Part shown: one piece after another, positions 42,655 through 52,588 of the stretch
Layout: each line of letters begins with the position of its first letter
Numbering within the stretch: the first letter of the stretch is position 1
Source: Paracoccus thiocyanatus
GTDB taxonomy: Bacteria; Pseudomonadota; Alphaproteobacteria; Rhodobacterales; Rhodobacteraceae
Assembly: GCF_900156255.1 (NCBI RefSeq)
Contig: NZ_FTMK01000004.1
Span: 124,001 to 188,000 of the forward strand
Direction: 5' to 3'
Length of the DNA: 64,000 nucleotides
Translations under genes and position numbers: made by a program
Notes under the pieces: generated by a model
The model's database searches: none
What the model saw: only the letters and a program-made list of their open reading frames with translations
Told to the model about the DNA's origin: nothing

Positions 42655-43437
42655 ATGGATCTGGGGATCAGCGGCAAGCGCGGGCTTGTCTGCGCCGCAT
42701 CGAAGGGGCTGGGCCGGGCCTGTGCCGAAGCACTGGCCGAGGCGGGGGTGGACCTGGTCATCAATGCCCGCGGCGCCGAGGTGCTGGAGGCCGCCGCGCA
42801 AGAGATCGCCGGCCGTCATGGCGTTTCCGTGACCCCGGTCGCCGCCGACATCACCACCGAGGCGGGCCGCGCCGCGGTGCTAAAGGCCCTGGGCGGACAG
42901 GCCGACATCCTGGTCAACAACGCCGGCGGCCCGCCGCCGGGCACCTGGACCGACTGGACGCGCGACGATTTCATCAAGGCCATCGACGCCAACATGCTGA
43001 CCGCCATCGCACTGATGCAGGCGCTGGTGCCGGGCATGATCGAGCGCGGCTGGGGCCGGGTGGTGAACATCACCTCGCAATCCGTACGCTCGCCCATTCC
43101 GGTTCTGGGCCTGTCCAACACCGCCCGCGCCGGGCTGACCGGCTTTGTCGCCGGCATGTCGCGGCAGGTGGCGCCGCATGGCGTGGCGGTGAACAACCTG
43201 CTGCCCGGCATCCATGCCACCGACCGCGCCGTCAGCCTGGATTCGGGGGTGGCCAAGGCCGAGGGCATCGGCCTGGACGAGGCGCGTGCCCGGCGCGAGG
43301 CGACGATCCCCACCCGCAGCTATGGCCGGGCCGAGGATTTCGGCGCAGCCTGCGCCTTTCTGTGCAGCCAGCAGGCCCGGTTCATGATCGGGCAGAACAT
43401 CCTGCTGGATGGCGGCGCGCTGAACGCCACGATCTGA
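42655..43437 (+). CDS. SDR-family oxidoreductase with altered active site
   Basis: The 260-residue protein has the Rossmann start AASKGLGRACAEAL and the NNAGG motif of short-chain dehydrogenases. The catalytic YxxxK is not found. At its expected place is LGLSNTARAGLTG, where Ser154 and Arg158 take the positions of Tyr and Lys (alignment by eye, Ser141 or Ser143 remain). This is a known divergent SDR type, and activity may differ from ordinary dehydrogenases. An AGGAGGGAA site precedes ATG 42655. It lies between the exported genes and the glycine riboswitch. Confidence 0.88.
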   Translation: MDLGISGKRGLVCAASKGLGRACAEALAEAGVDLVINARGAEVLEAAAQEIAGRHGVSVTPVAADITTEAGRAAVLKALGGQADILVNNAGGPPPGTWTDWTRDDFIKAIDANMLTAIALMQALVPGMIERGWGRVVNITSQSVRSPIPVLGLSNTARAGLTGFVAGMSRQVAPHGVAVNNLLPGIHATDRAVSLDSGVAKAEGIGLDEARARREATIPTRSYGRAEDFGAACAFLCSQQARFMIGQNILLDGGALNATI

Positions 43438-43502
43438 ACGAAACGGTCCGCACAAGTCTCTTGCCAGAAGGCTGCGGCCCGGCTACGACAAAGGTCGGAA
43501 AT

Positions 43503-43680
43503 CGGGAGACATTGGCGCAAGCCAGGGCCGAAGGAGCAACCGCCCCGGTAAACTCTCAGGCAAGCAGAACCGTTTCCGAAGAACGCTCTGGAGAGTGGCG
43601 GCCGCCCCCTGGGCCAGGCCGCCCGCCGAAGGGATAACGATCTCAGGCGCCCCGTTTCGGGGTAGGGACAGAGGGGGCAT
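43503..43680 (+). promoter_or_regulatory. Tandem glycine riboswitch upstream of gcvT
   Basis: Two aptamer-like segments are visible. The first has GGGCCGAAGGAGCAACC, GGTAAACTCTCAGGCA and CGCTCTGGAGAG (about 43503-43595). The second has GCCGCCCGCCGAAGGGATAAC, CTCAGGC and GACAGAGGGG (about 43605-43680). These are the conserved elements of the gcvT-type glycine riboswitch. It should turn on the glycine cleavage operon when glycine is abundant. Confidence 0.93.
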
Positions 43681-43722
43681 CGCAGCGGCCGGGTTGGTCC
43701 GTCCGCAGGAAAGGGGATGCCC

Positions 43723-44835
43723 ATGGCCGATTTGCGGCGCACGACGCTATACGACCTGCACCTGGCGCGCGGCGCGAAGATGGTGCCCTTTGCCGGCTGG
43801 GAAATGCCGGTGCAATATCCGATGGGCGTGCTGAACGAGCACCTGCACACCCGCGCCCATGCCGGGCTGTTCGATGTCAGCCACATGGGCCAGGTGATCC
43901 TGCGCGGGCCGGCTGCTGCCCAGGCGCTGGAGGCGCTGGTTCCCGCCGATATCCTGGGCCTGGCCCAGGGGCGGCAGCGCTATGGGCTGTTCACCAACGA
44001 CAGGGGCGGCATCCTGGACGACCTGATGATCGCCAACAAGGGCGACCACCTGCTGCTGGTGGTGAACGCCGCCTGCGCCGAACAGGACATCGCCCATCTG
44101 CGCCAGTTGGAGGCGCAGGGCATTTCGGTCGAGCCGGTGACGGATCGCGGGCTTCTGGCCTTGCAGGGACCCCAGGCCCAGGCGGTGCTGGAACGGCTGG
44201 TTCCGGGCGTGGCCGCGATGCGCTTCATGGACGTGGCCGAGTTCGACTGGCAGGGCGCGACACTATGGCTTAGCCGCTCGGGCTATTCCGGCGAGGACGG
44301 GTTCGAAATTTCCGTGCCGGGGGACCGGGCGGTCGCCCTGGCCGAGGCGCTGCTGGCCGAGCCAGAGGTCGCGCCCATCGGGCTGGGCGCCCGCGACAGC
44401 CTGCGGCTTGAGGCGGGATTGCCGCTTTACGGTCATGACATGGACGGTTCGACCCCGCCCGGCGAGGTCGGGCTTGGCTGGTCCATCCCCAAGGTCCGCC
44501 GCGCCGGCGGCGCGCGCGCGGGCGGCTTTCCCGGCGCCGACCTCATCCTGAAGGGGCTGGCCCAGGGCCCGGCCCGCAGCCGGATGGGCCTGCGCCCGGA
44601 AGGCCGCGCCCCGATCCGCGAAGGGGTCGAGATTTTCGACGCGGCCGAGGGCGGCGCCGGCTTGGGCAAGGTCTGCTCGGGCGGGTTCGGCCCCTCGGTC
44701 GGCGGGCCGATCGCCATGGCGATCCTGCCCGCAGCCCTGCGGCCCGGCGCCACCGTCTGGGCCGAATTGCGCGGCCGGCGGGTGCCGGTCACCATCGCCC
44801 CGCTTCCTTTCCACGAACCGAGCTACAAGCGCTGA
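43723..44835 (+). CDS. gcvT: Glycine cleavage system T protein (aminomethyltransferase)
   Basis: The 370-residue protein transfers the methylene group from the H-protein-bound aminomethyl unit to tetrahydrofolate and releases ammonia. It has TTLYDLHLARGAKMVPFAGW, LFDVSHMGQV, GRQRYGLFTNDRGGILDD, LSRSGYSGEDGFEI and ARDSLRLEAGLPLYGHD. The ATG at 43723 is preferred for its spacing from AAGGGG; 43717 is an alternative. It is under the tandem riboswitch and precedes gcvH by 10 bp. Confidence 0.95.
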   Translation: MADLRRTTLYDLHLARGAKMVPFAGWEMPVQYPMGVLNEHLHTRAHAGLFDVSHMGQVILRGPAAAQALEALVPADILGLAQGRQRYGLFTNDRGGILDDLMIANKGDHLLLVVNAACAEQDIAHLRQLEAQGISVEPVTDRGLLALQGPQAQAVLERLVPGVAAMRFMDVAEFDWQGATLWLSRSGYSGEDGFEISVPGDRAVALAEALLAEPEVAPIGLGARDSLRLEAGLPLYGHDMDGSTPPGEVGLGWSIPKVRRAGGARAGGFPGADLILKGLAQGPARSRMGLRPEGRAPIREGVEIFDAAEGGAGLGKVCSGGFGPSVGGPIAMAILPAALRPGATVWAELRGRRVPVTIAPLPFHEPSYKR

Positions 44836-44845
44836 GAGGCCAGGC

Positions 44846-45202
44846 ATGCTGAAATATACCGAAGACCACGAATGGCTGAAGCAGGAGGGCGACGAGATCG
44901 TCGTCGGCATCACCGCCCATGCCAGCGAGCAATTGGGCGATGTCGTCTTCATCGAACTGCCCGAGGTGGGGCGCGAGGTCGAGGCCGGCGAGGAGATCGT
45001 GGTGATCGAATCGGTCAAGGCCGCCTCGGACATCGCCGCGCCGGTGGCGGGCGTCATCACCGCGGTGAACGAGGCGCTGACCGACGCGCCCGGCGCGGTG
45101 AACGACGACCCGATGGCGGCCTGGTTCTTTCGCATCAGGCCGGCCTCGGCCGATCTGTCCGGTTTCCTGGACGAGGCGGGCTATCAGGCGCTGATCGGGT
45201 GA
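44846..45202 (+). CDS. gcvH: Glycine cleavage system H protein
   Basis: The 118-residue lipoyl carrier shuttles the aminomethyl group between P, T and L proteins. It shows KYTEDHEWL at the start, ITAHASEQLGDVVFIELPEVG and the lipoylation site VVIESVKAASDI (Lys about 59). It is second gene of the gcvTHP operon. Confidence 0.97.
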   Translation: MLKYTEDHEWLKQEGDEIVVGITAHASEQLGDVVFIELPEVGREVEAGEEIVVIESVKAASDIAAPVAGVITAVNEALTDAPGAVNDDPMAAWFFRIRPASADLSGFLDEAGYQALIG

Positions 45203-45234
45203 TGGCGCTGCCGGGCCTGCCGGCCCGGCGCAAG

Positions 45235-45288
45235 CCGGGGGCGCTTCGCCCCCCGGACCCCCCGAGAGTATTTGGAAAACGGAGAAAG
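45235..45288 (+). repeat. Dispersed Rhodobacterales-type intergenic repeat, copy 2
   Basis: A GC-rich hairpin (GGGGGCGCTTCGCCCCCC) is followed by GGACCCCCCGAGAGTATTTG, GAAAACGGAGA and AAG. It is in the 144-bp gcvH-gcvP gap and matches copy 1 (22231-22283, opposite strand) through hairpin and tail. Its hairpin may lower read-through or shield the mRNA end. Confidence 0.6.
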
Positions 45289-45346
45289 CCGGCGCGGTGT
45301 CCGGGCCGCGGCTTTCCTCAACGGCAATGCAGTATCGAGGCCTGTG

Positions 45347-48178
45347 ATGGGTGAATGGATTCCGACCGACTATAATCCCGACGATTTCGCCAATCGCCGC
45401 CATATCGGGCCGTCCCCGGCCGAGATGGCCGCGATGCTGAAGGTCGTGGGCGCCGAGTCGCTGGAGGCGCTGATCGGCCAGGCCGTCCCGGCAAGCATCC
45501 GGCAATCCGACGCGCTGGACTGGCCGGCCCTGTCCGAAGCGGCGCTGCTTCAGCGCATGCGCGCGGTGGCGGATCGCAACAAGGTCATGACCAGCCTGAT
45601 CGGCCAGGGCTATTACGGCACCGTCACGCCGCCGGCGATCCAGCGCAACATCCTGGAAAATCCGGCCTGGTATACCGCCTATACCCCCTATCAGCCCGAG
45701 ATCGCCCAGGGCCGGCTGGAGGCGCTGCTGAATTACCAGACCATGGTCGCGGACCTGACCGGGCTGCCGGTGGCCAATGCCAGCCTGTTGGACGAGGCGA
45801 CCGCGGCGGCCGAGGCCATGGCCATGGCGCAGCGGGTGGCGAAATCCAAGGCGCGGGCGTTCTTCGTCAGCGAGAACCTGCATCCCCAGACCATCGCCGT
45901 GATCGAGACCCGCGCCGCACCGCTGGGGATCGAGATCGTCCGCGGCAGGGAATGCGATCCTTCGGCGGTGTTCGGGGCGATCTTCCAATATCCGGGCACC
46001 TTCGGCGAGGTCCGGGATTTTACGGCCGAGATCGCCGCGCTGCACGCCGCGGGGGCGGTGGCGATCCTGGCCACCGATCTTTTGGCGCTTTGCGTGCTGA
46101 AAGAGCCGGGCGCGATGAGGGCAGACATCGCCGTCGGCTCGGCCCAGCGATTCGGCGTGCCCATGGGCTATGGCGGTCCCCATGCCGGTTTCATGGCCTG
46201 CCGCGACGAGATGAAGCGGGCGATGCCGGGCCGCATCGTCGGCGTGTCCATCGACGCCAAGGGCAACCGCGCCTATCGGCTGTCCTTGCAGACCCGCGAG
46301 CAGCATATCCGGCGCGAGAAGGCCACCTCGAACGTCTGCACCGCCCAGGCGCTGCTGGCGGTCATGGCGAGCTTTTACGCGGTGTTCCATGGCCCTGTGG
46401 GGCTGCGAGCCATCGCCCAGCGGGTGCATCTGAACGCGGCCACCCTGGCCGAGGCGCTGCGCGCCGCCGGGGCCGAGATCCAGCCCGAGGCGTTTTTCGA
46501 CACCATCACCGTGCGGGTCGGCGTGGGCCAGGCGGGCATCCTGGCCGCGGCGCGCCATCGCGGCATCAACCTGCGCCAGGTCGGCCGCGACCGGGTGGGT
46601 ATCGCGGTTGACGAGACCACGGATGCGGGGGTGATCGCGCGGGTGCTGGACGCTTTCGGGATCACCGACCCGGCCCGGCCGGCCGAGGCCCCGGCGATCC
46701 CCCCGGCGCTGATCCGCGAAAGCGACTACCTGACGCATCCGGTCTTTCACATGAACCGGGCGGAATCCGAGATGATGCGCTATATGCGCCGCCTGTCGGA
46801 CCGCGACCTGGCGCTGGACCGGGCGATGATCCCGCTGGGCAGTTGCACCATGAAGCTGAATGCCGCGGCCGAGATGATGCCGATCACCTGGCCGCAGTTC
46901 GCCGCCCTGCATCCCTTTGCCCCCGAGGACCAGGCGGCGGGCTATCACGAGGTCTTTGCCGACCTGACCGCGAAGCTGTGCGCCATCACCGGCTATGACG
47001 CGTTTTCCCTGCAACCGAACAGCGGCGCGCAGGGGGAATATGCGGGTCTGCTGACCATCGCCGCCTATCACCGCTCGCGCGGCGAGGATCGCGACATCTG
47101 CCTGATCCCGGTTTCCGCCCATGGCACCAACCCGGCTTCTGCGCAGATGGCGGGGATGAAGGTCGTGGTGGTGAAATCGGCCCCGAACGGCGATATCGAC
47201 CTGGAGGATTTCGCCGAAAAAGCCGCCAAGGCCGGCGGCAGGCTGGCGGCGGCGATGATCACCTATCCCTCGACCCATGGCGTCTTCGAGGACACGCTGC
47301 GCGATGTCTGCCGCATCACCCATGACCATGGCGGCCAGGTCTATATCGACGGCGCCAACATGAATGCGCTGGTCGGGCTGGTGCGGCCGGGCGAGATCGG
47401 CGGCGATGTCAGCCACCTGAACCTGCACAAGACATTCGCCATCCCGCATGGCGGCGGCGGGCCCGGCATGGGGCCGATCGGGGTCAAGGCGCATCTGGCG
47501 CCGTTTTTGCCCGCCGATCCGCGGACGGGTGCGGGTGCGGTGTCGGCGGCGCCTTGGGGATCTGCCTCGATCCTGCTGATTTCCTGGGCCTATATCCTGA
47601 TGATGGGCGGTGCGGGGCTGACGCAGGCGACCCGCGTGGCGATCCTGAACGCGAACTATATCGCCAGCCGACTGGCCGGGGCCTATCCGGTGCTGTTCAT
47701 GGGCAATCGCGGCCGGGTGGCGCATGAATGCATCCTGGACATGCGCCCGTTCCAGGCCCATGGCGTGACGGTGGACGACATCGCCAAGCGGCTGATCGAC
47801 AACGGCTTTCATGCCCCGACCATGAGCTGGCCGGTGGCCGGCACCCTGATGGTCGAGCCGACCGAATCGGAAACCAAGGCCGAGATCGACCGGCTGATCA
47901 CCGCCTTCCTGGCGATCCGCGACGAGATCGGCGACATTGCCGAAGGCCGGATCGGTGCCGATTCCAGCCCGTTGCGCCACGCCCCGCATACGGTCGAGGA
48001 TCTGGTCGCCGACTGGGACCGCGCCTATTCGCGCGAACAGGGCTGCTTCCCGCCCGGCGCCTTTCGGGTGGACAAATACTGGCCGCCGGTCGGGCGGGTG
48101 GACAATGCCTATGGCGACCGCAACCTGGTCTGCACCTGTCCCCCGGTCGAGGATTATGCCGACGAAACGGCCGCGTGA
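45347..48178 (+). CDS. gcvP: Glycine dehydrogenase (decarboxylating), P protein
   Basis: The 943-residue PLP enzyme decarboxylates glycine and loads the aminomethyl group on GcvH. The fused N- and C-terminal halves are complete: [36 protein letters not shown], then the C-terminal half with [26 protein letters not shown] and the PLP-Lys region [21 protein letters not shown] 45347 is used; the longer frame runs back into repeat sequence. It is the last gene of gcvTHP. Confidence 0.97.
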   Translation: MGEWIPTDYNPDDFANRRHIGPSPAEMAAMLKVVGAESLEALIGQAVPASIRQSDALDWPALSEAALLQRMRAVADRNKVMTSLIGQGYYGTVTPPAIQRNILENPAWYTAYTPYQPEIAQGRLEALLNYQTMVADLTGLPVANASLLDEATAAAEAMAMAQRVAKSKARAFFVSENLHPQTIAVIETRAAPLGIEIVRGRECDPSAVFGAIFQYPGTFGEVRDFTAEIAALHAAGAVAILATDLLALCVLKEPGAMRADIAVGSAQRFGVPMGYGGPHAGFMACRDEMKRAMPGRIVGVSIDAKGNRAYRLSLQTREQHIRREKATSNVCTAQALLAVMASFYAVFHGPVGLRAIAQRVHLNAATLAEALRAAGAEIQPEAFFDTITVRVGVGQAGILAAARHRGINLRQVGRDRVGIAVDETTDAGVIARVLDAFGITDPARPAEAPAIPPALIRESDYLTHPVFHMNRAESEMMRYMRRLSDRDLALDRAMIPLGSCTMKLNAAAEMMPITWPQFAALHPFAPEDQAAGYHEVFADLTAKLCAITGYDAFSLQPNSGAQGEYAGLLTIAAYHRSRGEDRDICLIPVSAHGTNPASAQMAGMKVVVVKSAPNGDIDLEDFAEKAAKAGGRLAAAMITYPSTHGVFEDTLRDVCRITHDHGGQVYIDGANMNALVGLVRPGEIGGDVSHLNLHKTFAIPHGGGGPGMGPIGVKAHLAPFLPADPRTGAGAVSAAPWGSASILLISWAYILMMGGAGLTQATRVAILNANYIASRLAGAYPVLFMGNRGRVAHECILDMRPFQAHGVTVDDIAKRLIDNGFHAPTMSWPVAGTLMVEPTESETKAEIDRLITAFLAIRDEIGDIAEGRIGADSSPLRHAPHTVEDLVADWDRAYSREQGCFPPGAFRVDKYWPPVGRVDNAYGDRNLVCTCPPVEDYADETAA

Positions 48179-48185
48179 ACCCTTG

Positions 48186-48210
48186 CCCCCGCCCGCATCG
48201 GCGGGGGTTT
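48186..48210 (+). terminator. Terminator after gcvP
   Basis: CCCCCGCC (48186-48193) and GGCGGGGG (48200-48207) form an 8-bp stem with a 6-nt loop, followed by TTT, 8 bp after the gcvP stop. It has a short T-run, so it is a moderate rho-independent terminator. Confidence 0.6.
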
Positions 48211-48278
48211 CGGGGCTTGCGAAAAGCCGCGAAAGCGCCTTGACAAGCCCCCCCGCTTGCGCGAGATAGCACGCCGAT

Positions 48279-48354
48279 GGGGCCGTAGCTCAGTTGGTAG
48301 AGCGCATCGTTCGCAATGATGAGGTCAGGGGTTCGATTCCCCTCGGCTCCACCA
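48279..48354 (+). tRNA. tRNA-Ala (anticodon CGC)
   Basis: The 76-nt gene has the acceptor stem GGGGCCG/CGGCTCC, D-arm GCTCAGTTGGTAGAGC, anticodon loop TTCGCAA (CGC, reading GCG), T-arm AGGGGTTCGATTCCCCT and an encoded CCA. It lies between gcvP and pgsA. Confidence 0.97.
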
Positions 48355-48579
48355 GAAAATCCGCACAAGTTCATGATTAGGTCGGCTTTTTCCCTGCTCT
48401 TCCTTTGCCGGCGGGTCCAGGCGGGGCGTGCCTTCGGCCGCGATGGACCTGGCCATGCGGCCCCGGCGCCATCGCTGCCCGATCGCCCGAACAGGCATCC
48501 GGCCGGGCCTGGGCCGGCTGCGACGCCGCGCCGCCGCTCGCCCCTTCCCCCCGCCGCCGGGAAAGCCTAGATTGCCACC

Positions 48580-49209
48580 ATGCGCTGGACCTTGCCCAAT
48601 ATCCTGACCGTTCTTCGCCTTGCGGCTGCGCCGCTGGTGCCGCTGATGTTCTTTTTCCTCAGCCGGCCCTTTGCCGACTTCGCGGCGCTGGCGCTGTTCC
48701 TGGTCGCGGCGGCGACCGACTGGTTCGACGGCTATCTGGCGCGCGCCTGGGGACAGGAAAGCCGCTTCGGCGCCGCCATGGACCCGATCGCCGACAAGGC
48801 CATGGTCATCATCGCCGTGGTGGTGATCACCGGCTATTCCGGCATGAATCCCTGGTTGATCCTGCCCTCGACCGTGATCCTGTTCCGCGAGGTCTTCGTT
48901 TCGGGGCTGCGCGAGTTTCTGGGCGACAAGGCCCGGCTGCTTAAGGTCACGAAGCTGGCCAAGTGGAAGACCACGGCGCAGATGGTGGCCATCGCCGTGC
49001 TTTTCCTGGGCACCGGGCTGAACTATTACGAGGTCGGCCACCCGCCCCTGGTGGGCGAAACCAGCCTGCCCTGGTCCGACAACTGGTCGGATATGGCGAC
49101 GCAGGGGGGATTGCTTCTGATCTGGGTCGCGGCGGTGCTGACTGCCATCACCGGCTGGGACTATTTCACCAAGGCCCGGCCTTTCCTGAGGGATGATCAT
49201 GGCGCTTGA
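48580..49209 (+). CDS. pgsA: CDP-diacylglycerol-glycerol-3-phosphate 3-phosphatidyltransferase
   Basis: The 209-residue membrane enzyme makes phosphatidylglycerophosphate, the precursor of phosphatidylglycerol and cardiolipin. The CDP-alcohol phosphotransferase motif DGYLARAWGQESRFGAAMDP with following IADK gives all required Asp residues. Four to five membrane helices are visible, starting LPNILTVLRLAAAPLVPL. It overlaps moaD by 11 bp. Confidence 0.95.
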   Translation: MRWTLPNILTVLRLAAAPLVPLMFFFLSRPFADFAALALFLVAAATDWFDGYLARAWGQESRFGAAMDPIADKAMVIIAVVVITGYSGMNPWLILPSTVILFREVFVSGLREFLGDKARLLKVTKLAKWKTTAQMVAIAVLFLGTGLNYYEVGHPPLVGETSLPWSDNWSDMATQGGLLLIWVAAVLTAITGWDYFTKARPFLRDDHGA

Positions 49210-49450
49210 CGTGCTTTACTTTGCCTGGCTGCGCGAACGCATCGGCCAGCCCCGCGAGCGGATCGAGACGCAGGCCGCGACGGTGCGCGAATTGGTCGCG
49301 GAACTTTCCGCGATGGACGAATGGCACGCGGCGGCGCTGGCCGATCTGTCGGCGGTGCGCGTCGCCATCGACCAGGAACTGGCCGAACTGGACGCGCCGC
49401 TTGCAGGCGCGCGCGAGGTCGCCTTCTTTCCTCCGATGACCGGGGGCTAG
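49199..49450 (+). CDS. moaD: Molybdopterin synthase sulfur-carrier subunit MoaD
   Basis: The 83-residue ubiquitin-like protein ends in the C-terminal Gly-Gly (PPMTGG) that carries the thiocarboxylate. It starts LDVLYFAWLRERIG. ATG 49199 has a GAGGG site at good spacing; ATG 49193 is two codons upstream. It overlaps pgsA and sits 1 bp before moaE. Confidence 0.93.
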   Translation: MALDVLYFAWLRERIGQPRERIETQAATVRELVAELSAMDEWHAAALADLSAVRVAIDQELAELDAPLAGAREVAFFPPMTGG

Positions 49451-49451
49451 G

Positions 49452-49886
49452 ATGGCGGCCAGGGTCCAGAGCGCGCCCTTTGACCTGGGCGCCGAACTGG
49501 CGGGCTTCGGCGCGGGTTCGGGCGCGGTCGTCAGCTTCTCGGGCCTGGTGCGCGACGAAGGCGGCCGGCTGGTGGCGCTGGAGATCGAGCATTATCCCGG
49601 CATGACCGAAAAGGCGCTGGCCGCCTATGGCGAGCGGGCGGCGCAACGCTTTGGCCTGGACGACTGGCGCATCCTGCACCGCCACGGCCGGCTGGCGGTG
49701 GGTGAGCCGATCATGATGGTCGCCACCGCCGCGCGGCACCGCGCCGCGGCCTTCCAGGCGGCGGAATACCTGATGGATTGGCTGAAATCCCGCGCCCCCT
49801 TCTGGAAGCGCGAGATCGGCCCCGACGGGCCCGGCGCCTGGGTCGCGGCCCGCGCCGAGGACGAGGACGCGCTGTCGCGCTGGTAA
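49452..49886 (+). CDS. moaE: Molybdopterin synthase catalytic subunit MoaE
   Basis: The 144-residue protein with MoaD converts precursor Z (cPMP) to molybdopterin. Family sequences are GAVVSFSGLVRDE, LEIEHYPGM, RHGRLAVGEPIMMVA and the active-site Lys region LKSRAPFWKRE. Start ATG is 1 bp after moaD. Confidence 0.95.
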   Translation: MAARVQSAPFDLGAELAGFGAGSGAVVSFSGLVRDEGGRLVALEIEHYPGMTEKALAAYGERAAQRFGLDDWRILHRHGRLAVGEPIMMVATAARHRAAAFQAAEYLMDWLKSRAPFWKREIGPDGPGAWVAARAEDEDALSRW

Positions 49887-49972
49887 GGCAAAAGTTGCAA
49901 TCCCGCCCCGCGGCGATCATATAGGGCCGCGAACCAGACAGATCCCGACCGGATGACAGCGCGGAGCCCTGC

Positions 49973-50929
49973 ATGACTTACCTGGAGTTCGAAAAGCCCC
50001 TTGCCGATCTTGAGGGCAAGGCCGAGGAACTGCGGGCATTGGCCCGAAAGGGCGAAGGCGTCGATCTGGAAAAAGAGGCCGCCGCGCTTGACCGTAAGGC
50101 CGAAGAAATGCTGCGCGATCTGTATAAGCAGCTCGATCCCTGGCGCAAGACGCAGGTCGCCCGCCACCCGGAACGGCCGCATTGCCGCGATTATGTCGAC
50201 GCGCTGTTCAGCGAATACACCCCCTTGGCCGGCGACCGCGCCTTTGGCGAGGATCACGCGGTCATGGGCGGGCTGGCGCGGTTCAAGGACCAGCCCTGCG
50301 TGGTCATCGGCCATGAAAAGGGCAATGATACCAAGTCGCGCATCTTTCACAATTTCGGCATGGCCCGCCCCGAGGGCTATCGCAAGGCGATCCGGCTGAT
50401 GGATATGGCCGACCGCTTCCGCCTGCCGGTGATCACGCTGGTCGATACGCCCGGCGCCTATCCCGGCAAGGGCGCCGAGGAACGCGGGCAAAGCGAGGCC
50501 ATCGCCCGCTCGACCGAGAAATGCCTGCAAATCGGCGTGCCGCTGGTGTCGGTCGTGATCGGCGAGGGCGGATCGGGCGGGGCCGTGGCCTTTGCCACCG
50601 CGAACCGCATCGCCATGCTGGAACATTCGATCTATTCGGTGATCTCGCCCGAAGGCTGCGCCTCGATCCTGTGGAAAGACGCCGAGAAGATGCGCGAGGC
50701 CGCGCATGCGCTGAAGCTGACGGCGCAGGACCTCAAGAAGCTGGAAGTGATCGACCGCATCATCGCCGAGCCGGTGGGCGGCGCGCAGCGCGCCCCCGCC
50801 GAGGTCTTCGCCGCGGTGGGCGAGGCGATCGGCGCCATGCTGGGCGAACTGGCCGGCAAGAAGCCGGCCGAACTGATCCGGGACCGGCGGCAGAAATTCC
50901 TGGCCATGGGTTCCAAGGCCCTGGGCTGA
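49973..50929 (+). CDS. accA: Acetyl-CoA carboxylase carboxyltransferase subunit alpha
   Basis: The 318-residue subunit transfers the carboxyl group from biotin to acetyl-CoA, with AccD, for fatty acid synthesis. It has [69 protein letters not shown] and [13 protein letters not shown]. It starts 87 bp after moaE. Confidence 0.97.
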   Translation: MTYLEFEKPLADLEGKAEELRALARKGEGVDLEKEAAALDRKAEEMLRDLYKQLDPWRKTQVARHPERPHCRDYVDALFSEYTPLAGDRAFGEDHAVMGGLARFKDQPCVVIGHEKGNDTKSRIFHNFGMARPEGYRKAIRLMDMADRFRLPVITLVDTPGAYPGKGAEERGQSEAIARSTEKCLQIGVPLVSVVIGEGGSGGAVAFATANRIAMLEHSIYSVISPEGCASILWKDAEKMREAAHALKLTAQDLKKLEVIDRIIAEPVGGAQRAPAEVFAAVGEAIGAMLGELAGKKPAELIRDRRQKFLAMGSKALG

Positions 50930-51219
50930 GCACCCAGCCGCGCCCTCGCATTTAGGAAACGGAAAAAACCGAATGACGCTACCCGCGGCGGTTGTGTCAG
51001 GATCCGGGCCTTCACGTCTTCTCTGTTGCCGAAAATACCCCTGCGACGGTGCAAGTCGGCGCTGCCGCATGGGTATTTTCGGCAACGAAGAAGCGCCGGG
51101 GAAGAAACGCCGGGCGCGCCGCGGTTTGCGTGGCGGCTTTTTCCGTTTTCCAAATACCCAAGCGACACTGCCCCTGGGCGCGGCCGCGGGAGTATTTGCG
51201 AAACGGTGAAAGCGCGCGA
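50930..51219. repeat. Cluster of inverted repeats between accA and the aminotransferase
   Basis: No gene is seen in this 290-bp gap. It holds a perfect 16-bp inverted repeat, GTTGCCGAAAATACCC (51025-51040) with GGGTATTTTCGGCAAC (51071-51086). It also has a second, imperfect pair built from the dispersed repeat core: CCGTTTTCCAAATACCC near 51143 and GGAGTATTTGCGAAACGG near 51190. A further GGAAACGG lies near 50955. It looks like several copies of the dispersed repeat inserted head to head. Confidence 0.65.
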
Positions 51220-52488
51220 TCAGCCGCGGGCGGCCTGGATGGATGCCTCGATGATATCGAGCGCCTCGTCGAAGACCGCGTCCTGGATGGTCAGCGGCGC
51301 GAGGAAGCGGATCACGTTGCCGTGGACGCCGCAGGTCAGCAGGATCAGCTTGCGCGCCAGCGCCTCTTCGCGGACGCGGTTGGCGAAATCCGGGCTGGGC
51401 TTGTCGGTGCCGGCGGCATTGAACTCGATCGCATTCATGAAGCCGGGGCCGCGGATGTCGACGATTTCCGGCACGGTTTCCGCGATGCCGGCCAGGCGCT
51501 GCTTGAGCCGCTGGCCCAGCCGGGTGGCGCGGTCGCAAAGCCCCTCGTCCGCGATCACGTCCAGCACCGCATGGGCGGCGGCCACCGCCAGCGGGTTGCC
51601 GGCATAGGTGCCGCCCAGGCCGCCCGGCGCCGGGCTGTCCATGACATCGGCACGGCCGGTGACGGCGCTGATCGGCAGCCCGCCGCCCAGCCCCTTGGCC
51701 ATGCAGGTCAGGTCGGCGGCGACGCCGTGATGTTCCATCGCGAACAGCTTGCCGGTGCGGGCGAAGCCGGTCTGCACCTCGTCGGCGATCAGCAGGATGG
51801 AATACTGGTCGCAGATCTGGCGCAGCCGCGGGATGAAGCCGGCCGGCGCTTCGTAGAAGCCGCCTTCGCCCTGCACCGGCTCGATGATGATGGCGGCGAC
51901 GCGCGAGGGGTCGATGTCGGCCTTGAACAGCCGGTCCAGCGCCGCCAGCGCGTCCTCGGCCGAAACGCCGTGCAAGTCGTTGGGAAAGGGCAGGTGCCAG
52001 ATGTCGTTCATCATCGGCCCGAACCCGGCCTTGTAGGGCTGGACCTTGCCGGTCAGCGACATGCCCAGGAAGGTGCGGCCGTGGAAGCCGCCGGCAAAGG
52101 CCACGATGCCGGCGCGGCCGGTGCGGTGGCGGGCGATCTTGACCGCGTTCTCGACCGCCTCGGCGCCGGTGGTGTAGAAGGCGGTCTTTCGCGGCCCGGC
52201 GCCGGGCACCAGCCGGTTCAGCCTTTCGGCCAGGGCGACATAGTTTTCGTAGGGCACGACCTGGTGGCAGGTATGGGTAAAGCGGTCGAGCTGCGCGCGG
52301 ACCGCCTCGATCACCCGCGGATGGCGGTGGCCGGTATTGACCACGGCGATGCCGGCGGCGAAGTCGATATAGCGGGAGCCGTCCTTGTCCCAGATCTCGG
52401 CATTCTCGGCGCGTTCGGCGTAGATCTGGGTGGTCATGCCCACCCCGCGCGAGATGGCGGCGTTCTTGCGGTCGGTCAGGCTGGTCAT
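51220..52488 (-). CDS. gabT: 4-aminobutyrate-type aminotransferase (class III)
   Basis: The 422-residue PLP enzyme matches the GabT family: RYIDFAAGIAVVNTGHRHP, FYTTGAEAVENAVKIAR, GGFHGRTFLGM, IIEPVQGEGGF, IADEVQTGFARTGKLF and the PLP-Lys region MAKGLGGGLPISA. It should convert 4-aminobutyrate (or a similar omega-amino acid) to the semialdehyde. No succinate semialdehyde dehydrogenase gene is adjacent, so the exact substrate is open. Confidence 0.92.
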   Translation of the reverse strand: MTSLTDRKNAAISRGVGMTTQIYAERAENAEIWDKDGSRYIDFAAGIAVVNTGHRHPRVIEAVRAQLDRFTHTCHQVVPYENYVALAERLNRLVPGAGPRKTAFYTTGAEAVENAVKIARHRTGRAGIVAFAGGFHGRTFLGMSLTGKVQPYKAGFGPMMNDIWHLPFPNDLHGVSAEDALAALDRLFKADIDPSRVAAIIIEPVQGEGGFYEAPAGFIPRLRQICDQYSILLIADEVQTGFARTGKLFAMEHHGVAADLTCMAKGLGGGLPISAVTGRADVMDSPAPGGLGGTYAGNPLAVAAAHAVLDVIADEGLCDRATRLGQRLKQRLAGIAETVPEIVDIRGPGFMNAIEFNAAGTDKPSPDFANRVREEALARKLILLTCGVHGNVIRFLAPLTIQDAVFDEALDIIEASIQAARG

Positions 52489-52588
52489 CGACCCCTCCTC
52501 GGTGCGATTCGCAACCGATGCTATACGCGGCCCGGCCGCCCGAACAGGCCCGCTTGCGCGCGCCGATGCGATGCTTCAGGCTGCGGCC

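Noticed and set aside
44789..47989. A 1,066-codon minus-strand frame opposite gcvH and gcvP
   Set aside because: It is a shadow of the glycine cleavage genes, with no domain and biased composition.
51025..51215. CRISPR-like repeat array between accA and the aminotransferase
   Set aside because: The repeats are inverted, unequal and without regular spacers, and no cas gene is present.
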